DNA of 64,000 nucleotides from Corynebacterium sp. SCR221107 (GTDB lineage: Bacteria; Actinomycetota; Actinomycetes; Mycobacteriales; Mycobacteriaceae), in assembly GCF_027886475.1 (NCBI RefSeq), contig NZ_CP115670.1:682001-746000 (forward strand), given 5' to 3'. The notes under the pieces were generated by a model. It ran no database searches. It was not told where the DNA came from and was given only the letters and a program-made list of their open reading frames with translations. The position numbers and the translations under genes were made by a program. Positions 55,667 to 64,000 of the stretch are shown here, one piece after another. Position 1 is the first letter of the stretch. The number at the start of each line of letters is the position of its first letter.

Positions 55667-57718
55667 GTGGGTGTAAACCTCGGCGATCTCGATTCCGATC
55701 AGCTTCAGGCGGCCACCGCCCCGCGGGGCCCGGTGGCGATCCTGGCCGGGGCGGGAACGGGTAAGACCCGCACGATCACCTACCGCATTGCCCACCTCAT
55801 CGATCAGGGGCTGGCCAGCCCCGGGCGCGTGCTGGCGGTGACGTTTACCAACCGCGCCGCCGGCGAGATGCGCCACCGCCTAGGGCTCATGGGCATCGGC
55901 GGGGTCCAGGCACGTACCTTCCACGCGGCAGCGCGCAGGCAGCTGCGCTATTTCTGGCCACAGGTGGCAGGGGATCTTCCGTGGCGGCTGGTCGACAACA
56001 AGTTCCCGCTGGTGGGACGCGCGGCCCGTTCGGTGGGGCTACAGACCGATACGGAAATGGTGCGCGACCTCCTCGGTGAAATCGAGTGGGCGAAGGCGAT
56101 GCTGATCGCCCCCGACGGCTACCTCGACCATGCGGGAAGTCGCAAGCCGCCGACGGCACCGGAGAAGGTGGCCGAGGTCTATCGCCGCTACGAGCAGATG
56201 AAGACCACTCCTGAGGGCATCCTCTTAGACTTCGATGACCTCTTGCTCCACACAGCGGGAGCCTTGGAGAATTCCTCCGCCATCGCCGAGGAGTTTAGGG
56301 AGCAGTACCGCACCTTCGTCGTCGACGAGTACCAGGACGTCACCCCCCTGCAGCAGCGGGTCCTCAACGCCTGGTTAGGCGAGCGCGATGATCTCACGGT
56401 GGTCGGCGATGCCAACCAGACCATCTATTCCTTCACGGGGGCAACCCCGGACTACCTGTTGAATTTCTCGCGCACCTACCCGCACGCCACGGTGGTCAAG
56501 CTGCAGCGTGACTACCGTTCCACCCCACAGGTCACCGACCTTGCTAACCGGGTCATCGGGCAGGCAACCGGCCGGGTGGCGGGCACCCGCCTCAAGCTGG
56601 AGGGCATGCGTCCGGCAGGTCCGGAGCCGACGTTTTTAACCTTCGAGGATGAGCCCAGCGAGGCCCGCGCGGTGGCGGGCCACATCAAGCAGCTGCTGGC
56701 CAAGGGCCTGCCCGCGCACGAGATCGCGGTGCTGTATCGCATCAACGCCCAGTCGGCGGCCTTCGAGCAGGCCCTGGCTGATGCGGGGATCATCTACCAG
56801 GTTCGCGGTGGCGAGGAGTTCTTCCAGCGCGCTGAGATCCGCCAGGCTATGAACCAGCTGGCGCGCGCCGGGCAGGTGGAGGATTATCTCGCCGCCACAG
56901 GTGAGCACCTGCAGTCGGTAGTAAAGGCCGCGCTGGCGCCACTGGGTTTGACGGACGCTGAGCCCGATGGCGCGCAGGCCCGTGAGCGTTGGCAATCGCT
57001 CAAGGCGCTGTCCGAGCTGTGCGAGGAACTGACCCGAGCCACCCCTGACCTTGATCTCGCTGGGTTGATCCGCACCTTGAATGAGCGCGCCAGTGCCAAG
57101 CACCCGCCGACGATGGAGGGCGTGACCCTGGCATCTTTGCATGCGGCTAAGGGGCTGGAGTGGGATGCGGTTTTCCTGGTGGGTTTGACCGAGGGCATGA
57201 TGCCGATCAGCCATGCCATCAAGGCGGGCGATACTCAGATAGAGGAGGAGCGTCGCCTGTTCTATGTGGGCATTACCCGCGCGCGCGAGTACCTATTTCA
57301 TTCCTGGGCGAAGGCGCGCCAGGAGGGCGGGCGTGCCACCCGCAAGCGTTCCCGCTTCCTCGACGGCATCGCCCCGGACGTGGATGCGATCACGATGGGG
57401 CGTCGCAGCAGGGTGCAGCGCTGCCGCGTGTGCGGCCGAACCCTGGAGACCGCTACGGCGAAGGTGTTGGGGCGTTGCGAGACTTGCCCGTCGGAGGCGG
57501 GCGAGGGCGTATTCGAGGCCCTGCGCACCTGGCGCCTGTCCGTGTGTACCCATCTGCAGCAGCCGGCCTACATGGTTTTTACCGACGCGACGCTCATGGC
57601 TCTGGCCGAGGCTATGCCCGAAACGGAAGCGGACCTGCTTGCGATCGCAGGCGTTGGCCCCGTCAAGGTGGAAAAGTTCGGGGCGGATGTTTTAGAGGTG
57701 CTTGAGCAGTTTCGTTAG
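55667..57718 (+). CDS. uvrD2: DNA helicase UvrD2 with tetracysteine and HRDC domains
   Basis: From GTG 55667, 12 bases after GGGGAAGGA, the protein has 683 residues. The motor includes Walker A (ILAGAGTGKTRTITYR), VDEYQDVTPLQQ, VGDANQTIYSFTGA and VGITRAREYLF. A zinc-type tetracysteine motif (CRVCGRTLE and CETCPS, about residues 585-607) links to a C-terminal HRDC domain (AIAGVGPVKVEKFG). This layout is specific to actinobacterial UvrD2, an essential 3'-5' helicase in mycobacteria. Confidence 0.94.
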   Translation: MGVNLGDLDSDQLQAATAPRGPVAILAGAGTGKTRTITYRIAHLIDQGLASPGRVLAVTFTNRAAGEMRHRLGLMGIGGVQARTFHAAARRQLRYFWPQVAGDLPWRLVDNKFPLVGRAARSVGLQTDTEMVRDLLGEIEWAKAMLIAPDGYLDHAGSRKPPTAPEKVAEVYRRYEQMKTTPEGILLDFDDLLLHTAGALENSSAIAEEFREQYRTFVVDEYQDVTPLQQRVLNAWLGERDDLTVVGDANQTIYSFTGATPDYLLNFSRTYPHATVVKLQRDYRSTPQVTDLANRVIGQATGRVAGTRLKLEGMRPAGPEPTFLTFEDEPSEARAVAGHIKQLLAKGLPAHEIAVLYRINAQSAAFEQALADAGIIYQVRGGEEFFQRAEIRQAMNQLARAGQVEDYLAATGEHLQSVVKAALAPLGLTDAEPDGAQARERWQSLKALSELCEELTRATPDLDLAGLIRTLNERASAKHPPTMEGVTLASLHAAKGLEWDAVFLVGLTEGMMPISHAIKAGDTQIEEERRLFYVGITRAREYLFHSWAKARQEGGRATRKRSRFLDGIAPDVDAITMGRRSRVQRCRVCGRTLETATAKVLGRCETCPSEAGEGVFEALRTWRLSVCTHLQQPAYMVFTDATLMALAEAMPETEADLLAIAGVGPVKVEKFGADVLEVLEQFR

Positions 57719-57884
57719 CCCAGCTAGTCAGGCTAAGCGGGGATCCTGGCGAACGGCTGGGCCCCGCACCGTTCGACCGAGATGAGGGACATCATCTTAA
57801 GGTGTCGGATCGATGACCGCAGCTTATGATGTGAAAACGTCGAGGGGTAATTCAAGGCCGGCGCGCAATCACCCGCGTCGAGTC

Positions 57885-59135
57885 TCACGCGGTGGCGCCG
57901 CGGCCTGCTTCGCATTCGGCGCCGTAGCAGGCGGTGCCGTCAGGTTCCCTGCTGTCATTGCACCTGCTGTCACATGCACAGCCTTCATTTTCTTCGCCGT
58001 TGCACCCACACCCGGAGTGCTTTCCGACGTCGCGGGCCTCGCCTTCGATCCAGGTTTCCACGCCCGGCACGCTTGACAGGCCCCTGCAGGCGGGGCTTTC
58101 TAAGCTGTCGAGGGCCTCGAGGTCTTCGGTTGTTACGATGGCGGGCCTAGCAGGCGGGTAGCGCAGTTTGTTCTTGAGGTCCTTGGCGTCGCGGTGCGCG
58201 AGCACTTCCGCGTCGAGCAGCGGTGGCAGTTTTCCTTCGGGGTGCTCGCACAGCGGGCACAGTTTCAGCCTTTCCATAACACCCACGCTCACCTCGTCGC
58301 GGTAGGGACTCATGCGCACCACCTGGCCCGGTTCCGGCCTTTCAACCTGCATCCCGGGGCCGGGAAGAGGCTCGGTGAGGTTGTGCAGGATCGCGGCCAC
58401 CCGGGATGCCAGCATGTGCTCGCACAGGGGGTCAAAGCGCATGGCCGCGCTGAGCTGGCTGCGCAGGATGCGGGCCTGCGGGTCGGCGCGCAATTCGTGA
58501 AGGTCGATGCAAAATGGGCACGGCCCGTCACCGTCGATACGCAAGGGGCCGATGATCACCTCCCCGTCCACGATGCGGGCGGGAATGATGGTTCTTCGGC
58601 GCGCAAGCAGCGCGGATCGCGCCGAGAGCAGGTGGCGGAAGCCGATATCGATGGCGGGGATGGATTCGCTGATGCGAAGCAAGAAGCTGCCCTCGGACTC
58701 GTCGCGCTGCGGCAGGCGTGGCTTCATGCCTGTCTCGGTGAGGATGTCGGCGACGAGGGAGGCGGTGTGCGAGCGGCCGAGGATGGCGACCTCCCTGTCG
58801 GGGACGAAGACAGTGAGCACACCGTGGGCCAAGAGATCGCTAATCAGGTTGCGGCTGGGGATTATCCCCAGGCCGGTGTTGCGCAGCTGCCTCGGTAGGG
58901 TCAGGGTGGGGCGTCGACAGGCGGCGAGCACGCCTGCCACCTTGGCGATGAGATGCTCGGGCAGCGCGACGATGCCCGCGCGTTCCGGGTCGGTGCCACA
59001 CTGCAACCCGGTCGGCGGGCGCAGGATGATGTGGGCATTGCGGCTTAACACCAGCGGGGCGGCGGTGGTGTCGATATTGTCCAAGGCGCGTACCTTTCGT
59101 CGGGCTCGAATACGGGGCCGTGCCTCAACGAGCAT
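57885..59135 (-). CDS. Cyclodehydratase-partner-like (TOMM E1-like) protein, Rv3196 type
   Basis: The conserved part begins near ALDNIDTTAAPLVLSRNAHI; the ATG at 59135 gives 416 residues, but a TTG at the LDNI segment is also possible. A segment GPCPFCIDLHELRADP (about residue 205) and a second pair CPLCEHPEGKL (about 290) form the two CxxC zinc pairs typical of the E1-like cyclodehydratase partner of YcaO enzymes in thiazole/oxazole peptide synthesis. No YcaO gene or precursor peptide is visible nearby. The last 45 residues are Cys-rich (GCGCNGEENEGCACDSRC, then two more Cys). Function is unknown. Confidence 0.6.
   Translation of the reverse strand: MLVEARPRIRARRKVRALDNIDTTAAPLVLSRNAHIILRPPTGLQCGTDPERAGIVALPEHLIAKVAGVLAACRRPTLTLPRQLRNTGLGIIPSRNLISDLLAHGVLTVFVPDREVAILGRSHTASLVADILTETGMKPRLPQRDESEGSFLLRISESIPAIDIGFRHLLSARSALLARRRTIIPARIVDGEVIIGPLRIDGDGPCPFCIDLHELRADPQARILRSQLSAAMRFDPLCEHMLASRVAAILHNLTEPLPGPGMQVERPEPGQVVRMSPYRDEVSVGVMERLKLCPLCEHPEGKLPPLLDAEVLAHRDAKDLKNKLRYPPARPAIVTTEDLEALDSLESPACRGLSSVPGVETWIEGEARDVGKHSGCGCNGEENEGCACDSRCNDSREPDGTACYGAECEAGRGATA
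58018..58030 (-). repeat. 13-bp repeated word, variant ACGTCGGAAAGCA
   Basis: Coding copy on the minus strand, in the variable linker before the Cys-rich tail of the cyclodehydratase-like protein. Confidence 0.75.
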
Positions 59136-59202
59136 GCGACGGGGAAACCTTTCCCTCCAGCCGTCGGTGCGGTTGGCGGGTGGTTGGCTAAGGTTGTCTA
59201 CT

Positions 59203-59724
59203 ATGCAAGACCACGTAGAGCCCGCAACGGATTTCGCCGTTGAGGTGATTCGTTCTGCTCGTCGCAAGAAGTCGATCGCGGCAAAGCTGGTAGACGATAA
59301 ACTTATCGTCCGCGTTCCCGATTGGCTTTCGCCGACGGAGGAGGCCGAGGCGGTGGCGCAGATGGTGGCCAAGGTCAAGGCCAAGAAAACCTCCCATGGA
59401 CTAGGCGACGATGACCTCGCCACCCGTGCCCAGCGCCTCAACGAGCAGGTCCTCGACGGACGCGCCCGGTTTGAGTCGATCCGCTGGGTGACTAATCAGA
59501 ACACTCGCTGGGGAAGTTGTACCCCCGCGACTGGGACGATCCGGATTTCGCACCTTTTGCAGCAGGTGCCGTCCTACGTCCTCGACTCCGTGATCGTCCA
59601 CGAGCTGGTCCATACCTTTACTAAAGGAGGTCACAGCGATGAGTTTTGGTTCTGGGCCGACAAGGCCCCCAAGGCCGAGCGCGCGAAGGGATATCTCGAG
59701 GCCTATTCCCGCTTTGGGCGTTGA
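59203..59724 (+). CDS. YgjP-like (M48/WLM) metallopeptidase-family protein
   Basis: From ATG 59203 (MQDHVEPATDFAVEVIRSAR) the protein has 173 residues. It contains NTRWGSCTPATGTIRISHLL and the zinc motif VIVHELVHTFTKGGHSDEFW (HExxH plus a later His), the hallmark of the YgjP/DUF45 family. A TAAGGT box (59189-59194) suggests a leaderless transcript. It diverges from the cyclodehydratase-like gene. Confidence 0.87.
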   Translation: MQDHVEPATDFAVEVIRSARRKKSIAAKLVDDKLIVRVPDWLSPTEEAEAVAQMVAKVKAKKTSHGLGDDDLATRAQRLNEQVLDGRARFESIRWVTNQNTRWGSCTPATGTIRISHLLQQVPSYVLDSVIVHELVHTFTKGGHSDEFWFWADKAPKAERAKGYLEAYSRFGR

Positions 59725-59841
59725 TGGCGGCCGATTCCCAGTGATACCGCCTGATATCGCTTGTTTCCGCCACAGCGCTCATCTCCGCCGTGGAATACAC
59801 GTGGCTGCCGTGAAAACACTGGTGGCTTTAAGGCATACAAA

Positions 59842-59882
59842 ACCCCGGGTCACCACGCACGCTGTGGTGGATCACGCGGGGT
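59842..59882. terminator. Hairpin between convergent genes
   Basis: ACCCCG pairs with CGGGGT, with interrupted pairing of GGTCACCAC to GTGGTGGATC inside. It lies between the YgjP-like gene and the convergent Zincin_2-family gene. Confidence 0.5.
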
Positions 59883-59911
59883 AAACAGCCTTTGACGAAG
59901 CCGTCTACGGC

Positions 59912-61372
59912 TTAGGACGACTTGTCGTCGGTGCCAGCATCGGTGTCATCGCCGTTGTCGGTAGCGTCAGTGTCTTTCGTGTCTTCAGCGTTTTCTTTCC
60001 CCTCGGCACTGTCGGCCCCGTCAGCCTTCGCGGCATCCGGCTTATCTGCATTGGCTTGGTTGGCAAGCATCTCCTCGAGCGCGTTGATCTCGGCGATGGG
60101 GTCGAAGCCGTCGATGTCGGCGGAATCGAGCAGGGAGTCGATGAACTCGGCGGAGTTGCCCAGATCCTCGGCTGAGGGGAGGAAATCCGGGTGATCCCAG
60201 ATGTGATCGCGGCGGTTGACGTCCACCGCCACGGTCACGCGGCGCCACAGCTCCTGAGCCTCGGCGACCTTAGGGGCACCGAACTCGATGCCCACCACGG
60301 CAGAAAACGCCTTCTCCGCGGAACCACCGGTGGCACGGCGGCGGCGCCACGCCTCGCTTAGTGCCTGGGTGTTGGGGATGCGATCGGACATGCAGTCGAG
60401 GACCACGTTTTCCACCCAGCCCTCGATGAGTGCGAGCAAAGTCTCCAAACGGGAGACGGCGGCGGCGTTGCGGGAGCTAATACGCGGAGACATGTCCAGT
60501 CCCTGCAGGCGCTGCATAGCATCCTGAATGGCTGCCGGGTCGCCGGATTCAAGGTTGAGCTCCCGCATGGCCTCCTCGATGTGCGAGGTATCGATCACAA
60601 GACCTGCGGCGTATTCCTCCACGGAGGAAACCAGGGTCTCCAACAGCCACGGGACATGCTTAAACAGGCGCTGGCGAGCGGCTTCGCGGGCGGCGAGGTA
60701 AACGAGCGCATCCTGCCGCGGCACCTTGAGGTCGCCGGAGATGCGCGCGAGGTTGCGCGGCAAGATCGCGGTAACGCCAGTCGGCGCCACGGGCACGCCG
60801 AAGTCGGAGCCGGTCAGCGTCTGTGAGGCCAGGTCGCCGAGGGCATTTCCCAGCTGCATGCCGAAGTTCATGCCCGACATTTGGTTCATCATGTTCAGCA
60901 TGGGGCCGACCATCTCGCGGGCTTCCTCGGGCAGCGACTGCATCTGAGCCTCGTTCATGTGCTCGGCTACCGGGGTGACCATGCGTTTCCACATGGGCAG
61001 GGTGCCATTGAGCCACTGCTCCTCGTTCCACACCTCGACCTTGTTGCCCGAAACCGGCAAGATGGTGGCATCGTCGAGCCACATCTCCGCTAGCTGCACC
61101 GCGGCGGTGACGGCCGACTCATCCTCCGGTCCCAGCGGGGTGGGAGTGCCGATCTGCTGGCGGGCGATGCGCTCGGCGAGGGCATAATTAACGGGGCCTT
61201 GCCCATCGGGGGAGTTCATTGACGATCCCATCCCAGACAGCATCTGCCCGAATTGATTGAGCATGTCTCCTAAACCGCCGGCACCAAAGGGGTTGGGGCC
61301 GCGGTTAGCGCCGTTATCGTCATCGTCGTTGCCGCCGAAGTTAAAGGAAAAGCCAAATCCGTTAGAGTTCAT
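59912..61372 (-). CDS. Zincin_2-family (DUF2342, Rv3195-like) protein
   Basis: The 486-residue protein has a Gly/Asn/Asp-rich start (MNSNGFGFSFNFGGNDDDDN), the family core with VNYALAERIARQQIG and LVYLAAREAARQRLFKHVPW, and an acidic C-terminal tail. In relatives annotated as zinc metallopeptidases the last segment carries an HExxH motif; here the pattern is REAAR, with Glu kept and both His lost, so peptidase activity is doubtful. It diverges from the PDZ protease gene at 61605. Confidence 0.85.
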   Translation of the reverse strand: MNSNGFGFSFNFGGNDDDDNGANRGPNPFGAGGLGDMLNQFGQMLSGMGSSMNSPDGQGPVNYALAERIARQQIGTPTPLGPEDESAVTAAVQLAEMWLDDATILPVSGNKVEVWNEEQWLNGTLPMWKRMVTPVAEHMNEAQMQSLPEEAREMVGPMLNMMNQMSGMNFGMQLGNALGDLASQTLTGSDFGVPVAPTGVTAILPRNLARISGDLKVPRQDALVYLAAREAARQRLFKHVPWLLETLVSSVEEYAAGLVIDTSHIEEAMRELNLESGDPAAIQDAMQRLQGLDMSPRISSRNAAAVSRLETLLALIEGWVENVVLDCMSDRIPNTQALSEAWRRRRATGGSAEKAFSAVVGIEFGAPKVAEAQELWRRVTVAVDVNRRDHIWDHPDFLPSAEDLGNSAEFIDSLLDSADIDGFDPIAEINALEEMLANQANADKPDAAKADGADSAEGKENAEDTKDTDATDNGDDTDAGTDDKSS

Positions 61373-61494
61373 GCCCTAAACCTACCTGCCTTCGTGCCGA
61401 TATGGCCATGATTATGCACGTATTGCGCAACGCTCTTAGCGAACACCGTGCGCTTGGCATTTAGGTTGCGATACGGCGCGTGTTCGCGAGGCCC

Positions 61495-61507
61495 TGCTTG
61501 CCGACGC
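61495..61507 (-). repeat. 13-bp repeated word, exact (M=C)
   Basis: GCGTCGGCAAGCA on the minus strand, in the divergent promoter region between the Rv3195- and Rv3194c-like genes. Confidence 0.85.
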
Positions 61508-61604
61508 CTCACGGTGGGAAAACTCCTTGTTTGCGTTCGGCGCACGCGAGCTCCCCAGTGGTGGGGGAGCATGCCGGCCACCGCGGGATGTACCCTTATA
61601 AACC

Positions 61605-62654
61605 GTGAATCGACAACTGCGCACCATCGCTTTGGGGGCTGTGCCCCTGGTCTTGCTTTCCTGCCTGGTTACCTTCGACCGCATCCCCGGAACAGACATT
61701 AGCCTCACGGTGCCCTACGCCGCCGAAGGTCCAGGACCTACTTTTAATACCCTCGGCGAGTACGACGGGGAGCCGGTGGTGGACATCCAGGGCGCCGACC
61801 TGGATGAGACCAGCGGCAACCTGAACATGACCACGGTGTCGGTGCGCTCAAACATGACGCTCCTGCAGGCCATGACCCGCTGGCTGCTCTATGGCGACAC
61901 GCTGGTGCCCATCGAACAGATCTTCCCGCAGGATCAAACCGAAGAAGAGGTCAACCAAGCCAACGAGGAGGCCTTCTCTGTCTCCGAGGCCTCGGCGACC
62001 ATCGCCGCGATGAACTACCTCGAACTTCCGGTCAGCACCCGGGTTGCTCAGACCACCGACGCCTCCCCCGCCAAGGACGTGCTGCAAGAAGGTGACATCA
62101 TCCTCAGCGTTGACGGCGAGGATAAGACTAGCCCCTCCCAGGTTCGTGATGCAGTGCAGGCCAAGAAGCCGGGCGATGAGCTCACCATCGGCTACGAGCG
62201 CGAGGGCATCAAGCAGGAGGCAACGGTCACCCTAGCCGCGCATCCGCACGATGATTCCGTGGCCTTTCTCGGCGTGTCGATGGAGGCCATCCCCGCCGGT
62301 GGCATCAGCGTGAATTACAACCTCGAGGACGTCGGCGGGCCGAGTGCCGGCATGATGTTTAGCCTGGCGGTGATCGACAAGCTTTCCCCGGGGGAGCTGA
62401 CCGGAGGCAAGTTCGTGGCCGGCACCGGCACAATCGATGACGAAGGCACCGTGGGACCAATTGGCGGCATTACCCACAAGATTCAGGCGGCCAAGGACGC
62501 CGGCGCGGAGGTGTTCTTGGCCCCTGCGGACAACTGCGCCGAAGCCGCGAGCGAGGACGACGGCATCACCGTGTTGAAGGTCACCTCCATCGACGATGCC
62601 ATCAGCCAGTTGGAGGCCTACAGCGCCGGCAAGGACGTGGTCACCTGCGACTAG
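61605..62654 (+). CDS. PDZ domain protein with Lon-type (S16) protease domain
   Basis: The 349-residue protein starts at GTG 61605, with a TACCCT box 8 bases upstream that suggests a leaderless mRNA. It has an N-terminal signal/anchor, a PDZ domain (about 150-225, VLQEGDIILSVDGED) and a Lon proteolytic domain with the catalytic Ser in GGPSAGMMFSLAVID and Lys in GPIGGITHKIQAAKDAG. It is probably a cell-envelope Ser-Lys protease related to Rv3194c and to YlbL of Bacillus. Confidence 0.91.
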   Translation: MNRQLRTIALGAVPLVLLSCLVTFDRIPGTDISLTVPYAAEGPGPTFNTLGEYDGEPVVDIQGADLDETSGNLNMTTVSVRSNMTLLQAMTRWLLYGDTLVPIEQIFPQDQTEEEVNQANEEAFSVSEASATIAAMNYLELPVSTRVAQTTDASPAKDVLQEGDIILSVDGEDKTSPSQVRDAVQAKKPGDELTIGYEREGIKQEATVTLAAHPHDDSVAFLGVSMEAIPAGGISVNYNLEDVGGPSAGMMFSLAVIDKLSPGELTGGKFVAGTGTIDDEGTVGPIGGITHKIQAAKDAGAEVFLAPADNCAEAASEDDGITVLKVTSIDDAISQLEAYSAGKDVVTCD

Positions 62655-62661
62655 CGTGGCG

Positions 62662-63372
62662 CTAGGCGTCTTCCTTCGCGGTCTCGTCGGCATCCGGCTC
62701 GTCGGTAGCTGAGGCGGGCTGGTCTGCTAGGCCCAGCTCGTAGATCCGCTCGGCCGGATCATACTCGTCGCTCGAGACCATGTGCTGCAGGATCAATCCC
62801 TTGTCATTGTCCACCACGGTGATCACGGCGATGCTGCCGAGTGTGGACCAACCCACAACCTTTGTGCCCGTATCCTCCACCACGCGTGAGGAACGCAGCT
62901 CGGTGAGCAATTGTGTGGTCGAGGCGGCCTTCGCATCCGAGGCATAGAACTGGAACTGGCCTACTTCGTCGCCATCGCAGGCCACCGAGTCCTGCACTCC
63001 GTTGGGGGCGCAGGAGTCAAACTGGTCGAAGAGGGAATCCGGGGCCAGCGAGCCGAACTTTTTCCGCGCATCCTCGATGGCTTTTTGTTTTTCGCCGCTG
63101 GCGGAGGTGACAGAGCCGGTTGGGCGCGGTTTCGACGAGGTTGCGGTCGCCTCAGTGCGGGCATCGTTGCTTTCCGACGGTTCCTGGGTGCGGCTAGGAG
63201 AAGGCGTCGCGCTGGTGGTCTCCGGGGCCTGCGCAGGGGCCTGAACCTGAGTCTCGCCTTCGGGGGCGGCCTCGGATTGGTCACCGCCGCCGCACGCCAC
63301 CAGCGTCAAGGCGCAGCCCGCGACAACAGCCGCCCGGGTGGCCTTCACGGAAACTCTCAAGGTAAAGCGCAC
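62662..63372 (-). CDS. Putative lipoprotein of unknown function
   Basis: The 236-residue protein starts at a GTG (MRFTLRVSVK) with a signal peptide and lipobox LVACGGG. A Pro/Thr/Ser/Glu-rich linker follows (about residues 30-90), then a folded domain of about 120 residues with two Cys (FDSCAPNGVQDSVACDGDEV) that may form a disulfide. An acidic tail follows. I do not recognise the family. It converges with the PDZ protease gene with only 7 bases between them. Confidence 0.72.
   Translation of the reverse strand: MRFTLRVSVKATRAAVVAGCALTLVACGGGDQSEAAPEGETQVQAPAQAPETTSATPSPSRTQEPSESNDARTEATATSSKPRPTGSVTSASGEKQKAIEDARKKFGSLAPDSLFDQFDSCAPNGVQDSVACDGDEVGQFQFYASDAKAASTTQLLTELRSSRVVEDTGTKVVGWSTLGSIAVITVVDNDKGLILQHMVSSDEYDPAERIYELGLADQPASATDEPDADETAKEDA
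63168..63180 (-). repeat. 13-bp repeated word, variant CCGTCGGAAAGCA
   Basis: Coding copy on the minus strand, in the low-complexity linker of the lipoprotein. Confidence 0.7.
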
Positions 63373-63445
63373 GGTGTGCCAAGCCCTTCCGCCGAAATAA
63401 AAAATAAAAAACTTAAGTCAACACCCATCCTAAACGCATGTGCGA

Positions 63446-63997
63446 TTAGAGCGTCCCCAACCCATCATCAAACTCATCAAAGGAGTTATCAAAAGTCGCC
63501 TTCAACGCCAAGATGACACCCGGTGCAACACCTGGGCCACCGCGCAGCTCCACCTTGTCCTCAGCAAAAGGACCCAGCGCAGCCAGTTCCTCCTCGGAAC
63601 GCCGCAGCTGCAACAAGGTCAGCTCCGCATCTGAGCGCAACACCCCGGAAAACAGGCGCGCCGGGCGGGGGGTGGGATCTGTCGAGGAGGTATCGCGGAA
63701 CATGATCTCCTGAGCCAAGATCGCCCCCACCACCTGCGGTGGCCAGGCGATGCGGGAGATATAGTCACCCAATTCCTCCGAGCCGGGCAGGATGGTCTCC
63801 GGTAGGTTGTCTTGGACCACCAGGGTCAAAGGAGCGGTGTCTTCTTCGAGCAGCGCCGGGGAGGCGTCGGCAAGCAAAGAAGCAGGAACCAGCGCAAACA
63901 AGGTGGGGGAGGCGTCCCAGCCCTCGGCGTGGATAAAGTCGACCGCTTCCAACATGGCCTTATTTAATGCCTGGGGGGAAAGCTCGGGAGGGGTCAT
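63446..63997 (-). CDS. PPA1309 family protein
   Basis: The 183-residue protein starts MTPPELSPQALNKAMLEAVD, with its ATG at the window's right edge. The pattern TLFALVPASLLADASPALLE followed later by ISRIAWPPQVVGAILAQEIM is that of the actinobacterial PPA1309 family, whose gene usually lies beside the PDZ protease gene. Function is unknown. An upstream in-frame start cannot be excluded because the window ends. Confidence 0.82.
   Translation of the reverse strand: MTPPELSPQALNKAMLEAVDFIHAEGWDASPTLFALVPASLLADASPALLEEDTAPLTLVVQDNLPETILPGSEELGDYISRIAWPPQVVGAILAQEIMFRDTSSTDPTPRPARLFSGVLRSDAELTLLQLRRSEEELAALGPFAEDKVELRGGPGVAPGVILALKATFDNSFDEFDDGLGTL
63864..63876 (+). repeat. 13-bp repeated word, exact (M=C)
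   Basis: GCGTCGGCAAGCA on the plus strand, inside the PPA1309-family gene. Confidence 0.75.
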
Positions 63998-64000
63998 CCG

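Overview
The window is chromosomal DNA from a high-GC Corynebacterium. The evidence is mtrB-lpqB next to secA, a type I fatty-acid synthase encoded as one 2970-residue protein, SigH/RshA, WhiB1, the actinobacterial nanoprotein bL37, an AdnA/AdnB helicase-nuclease pair and many leaderless promoters. Its backbone follows, as far as I recall, the Mycobacterium tuberculosis stretch from Rv3245c (mtrB) to about Rv3194c. The species cannot be named from sequence alone. An intact sialic-acid breakdown locus suggests a host-associated member. I see no tRNA, rRNA, CRISPR array or intact transposase.

Layout. 1-9 kb: end of the MtrB sensor kinase, lipoprotein LpqB, a ComF-type phosphoribosyltransferase, long-form HPF, SecA, and small conserved actinobacterial proteins. 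9-16 kb: a ferredoxin-type reductase and fatty-acid desaturase pair (Rv3230c/DesA3 type), an Old Yellow Enzyme, and rsgA-aroA divergent from an SRAP (abasic-site) protein. 16-18.5 kb: YbaK deacylase, sigH and rshA. 18.5-29.5 kb: a block that interrupts the sigH-whiB1 neighbourhood, holding fas, a pirin and two genes cut short by one deletion. 29.9-31.6 kb: bL37, whiB1 and a small membrane protein. 31.8-39.9 kb: nagB, nagA, nanA, nanK, nanE and a GntR regulator, followed by the remains of an oligopeptide-type ABC transporter reduced by two internal deletions. 40-64 kb: Rv3212-like protein, RhlE helicase, DUF3107, DUF3152, a RosR-type monooxygenase/FMN reductase pair, AdnA, AdnB, a channel, NudC, UvrD2, a cyclodehydratase-like protein, two metallopeptidase-family proteins, a PDZ/Lon-type protease, a lipoprotein and a PPA1309-family protein.

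How the genes work together. The nan/nag genes form a complete route from N-acetylneuraminate to fructose-6-phosphate, and matching 18-bp palindromes suggest one regulator controls it, but the adjacent transporter is destroyed. The desaturase operon and fas, 18 kb apart, carry nearly the same 30-bp double palindrome just upstream, which points to joint control of fatty-acid synthesis and desaturation.

The most unusual signal is a 13-bp word, GCGTCGGMAAGCA and close variants, present 16 times on both strands and concentrated in gaps between genes and in poorly conserved protein segments. No listed feature explains it. It behaves like a dispersed recognition sequence, for example for DNA uptake or a nucleoid protein.
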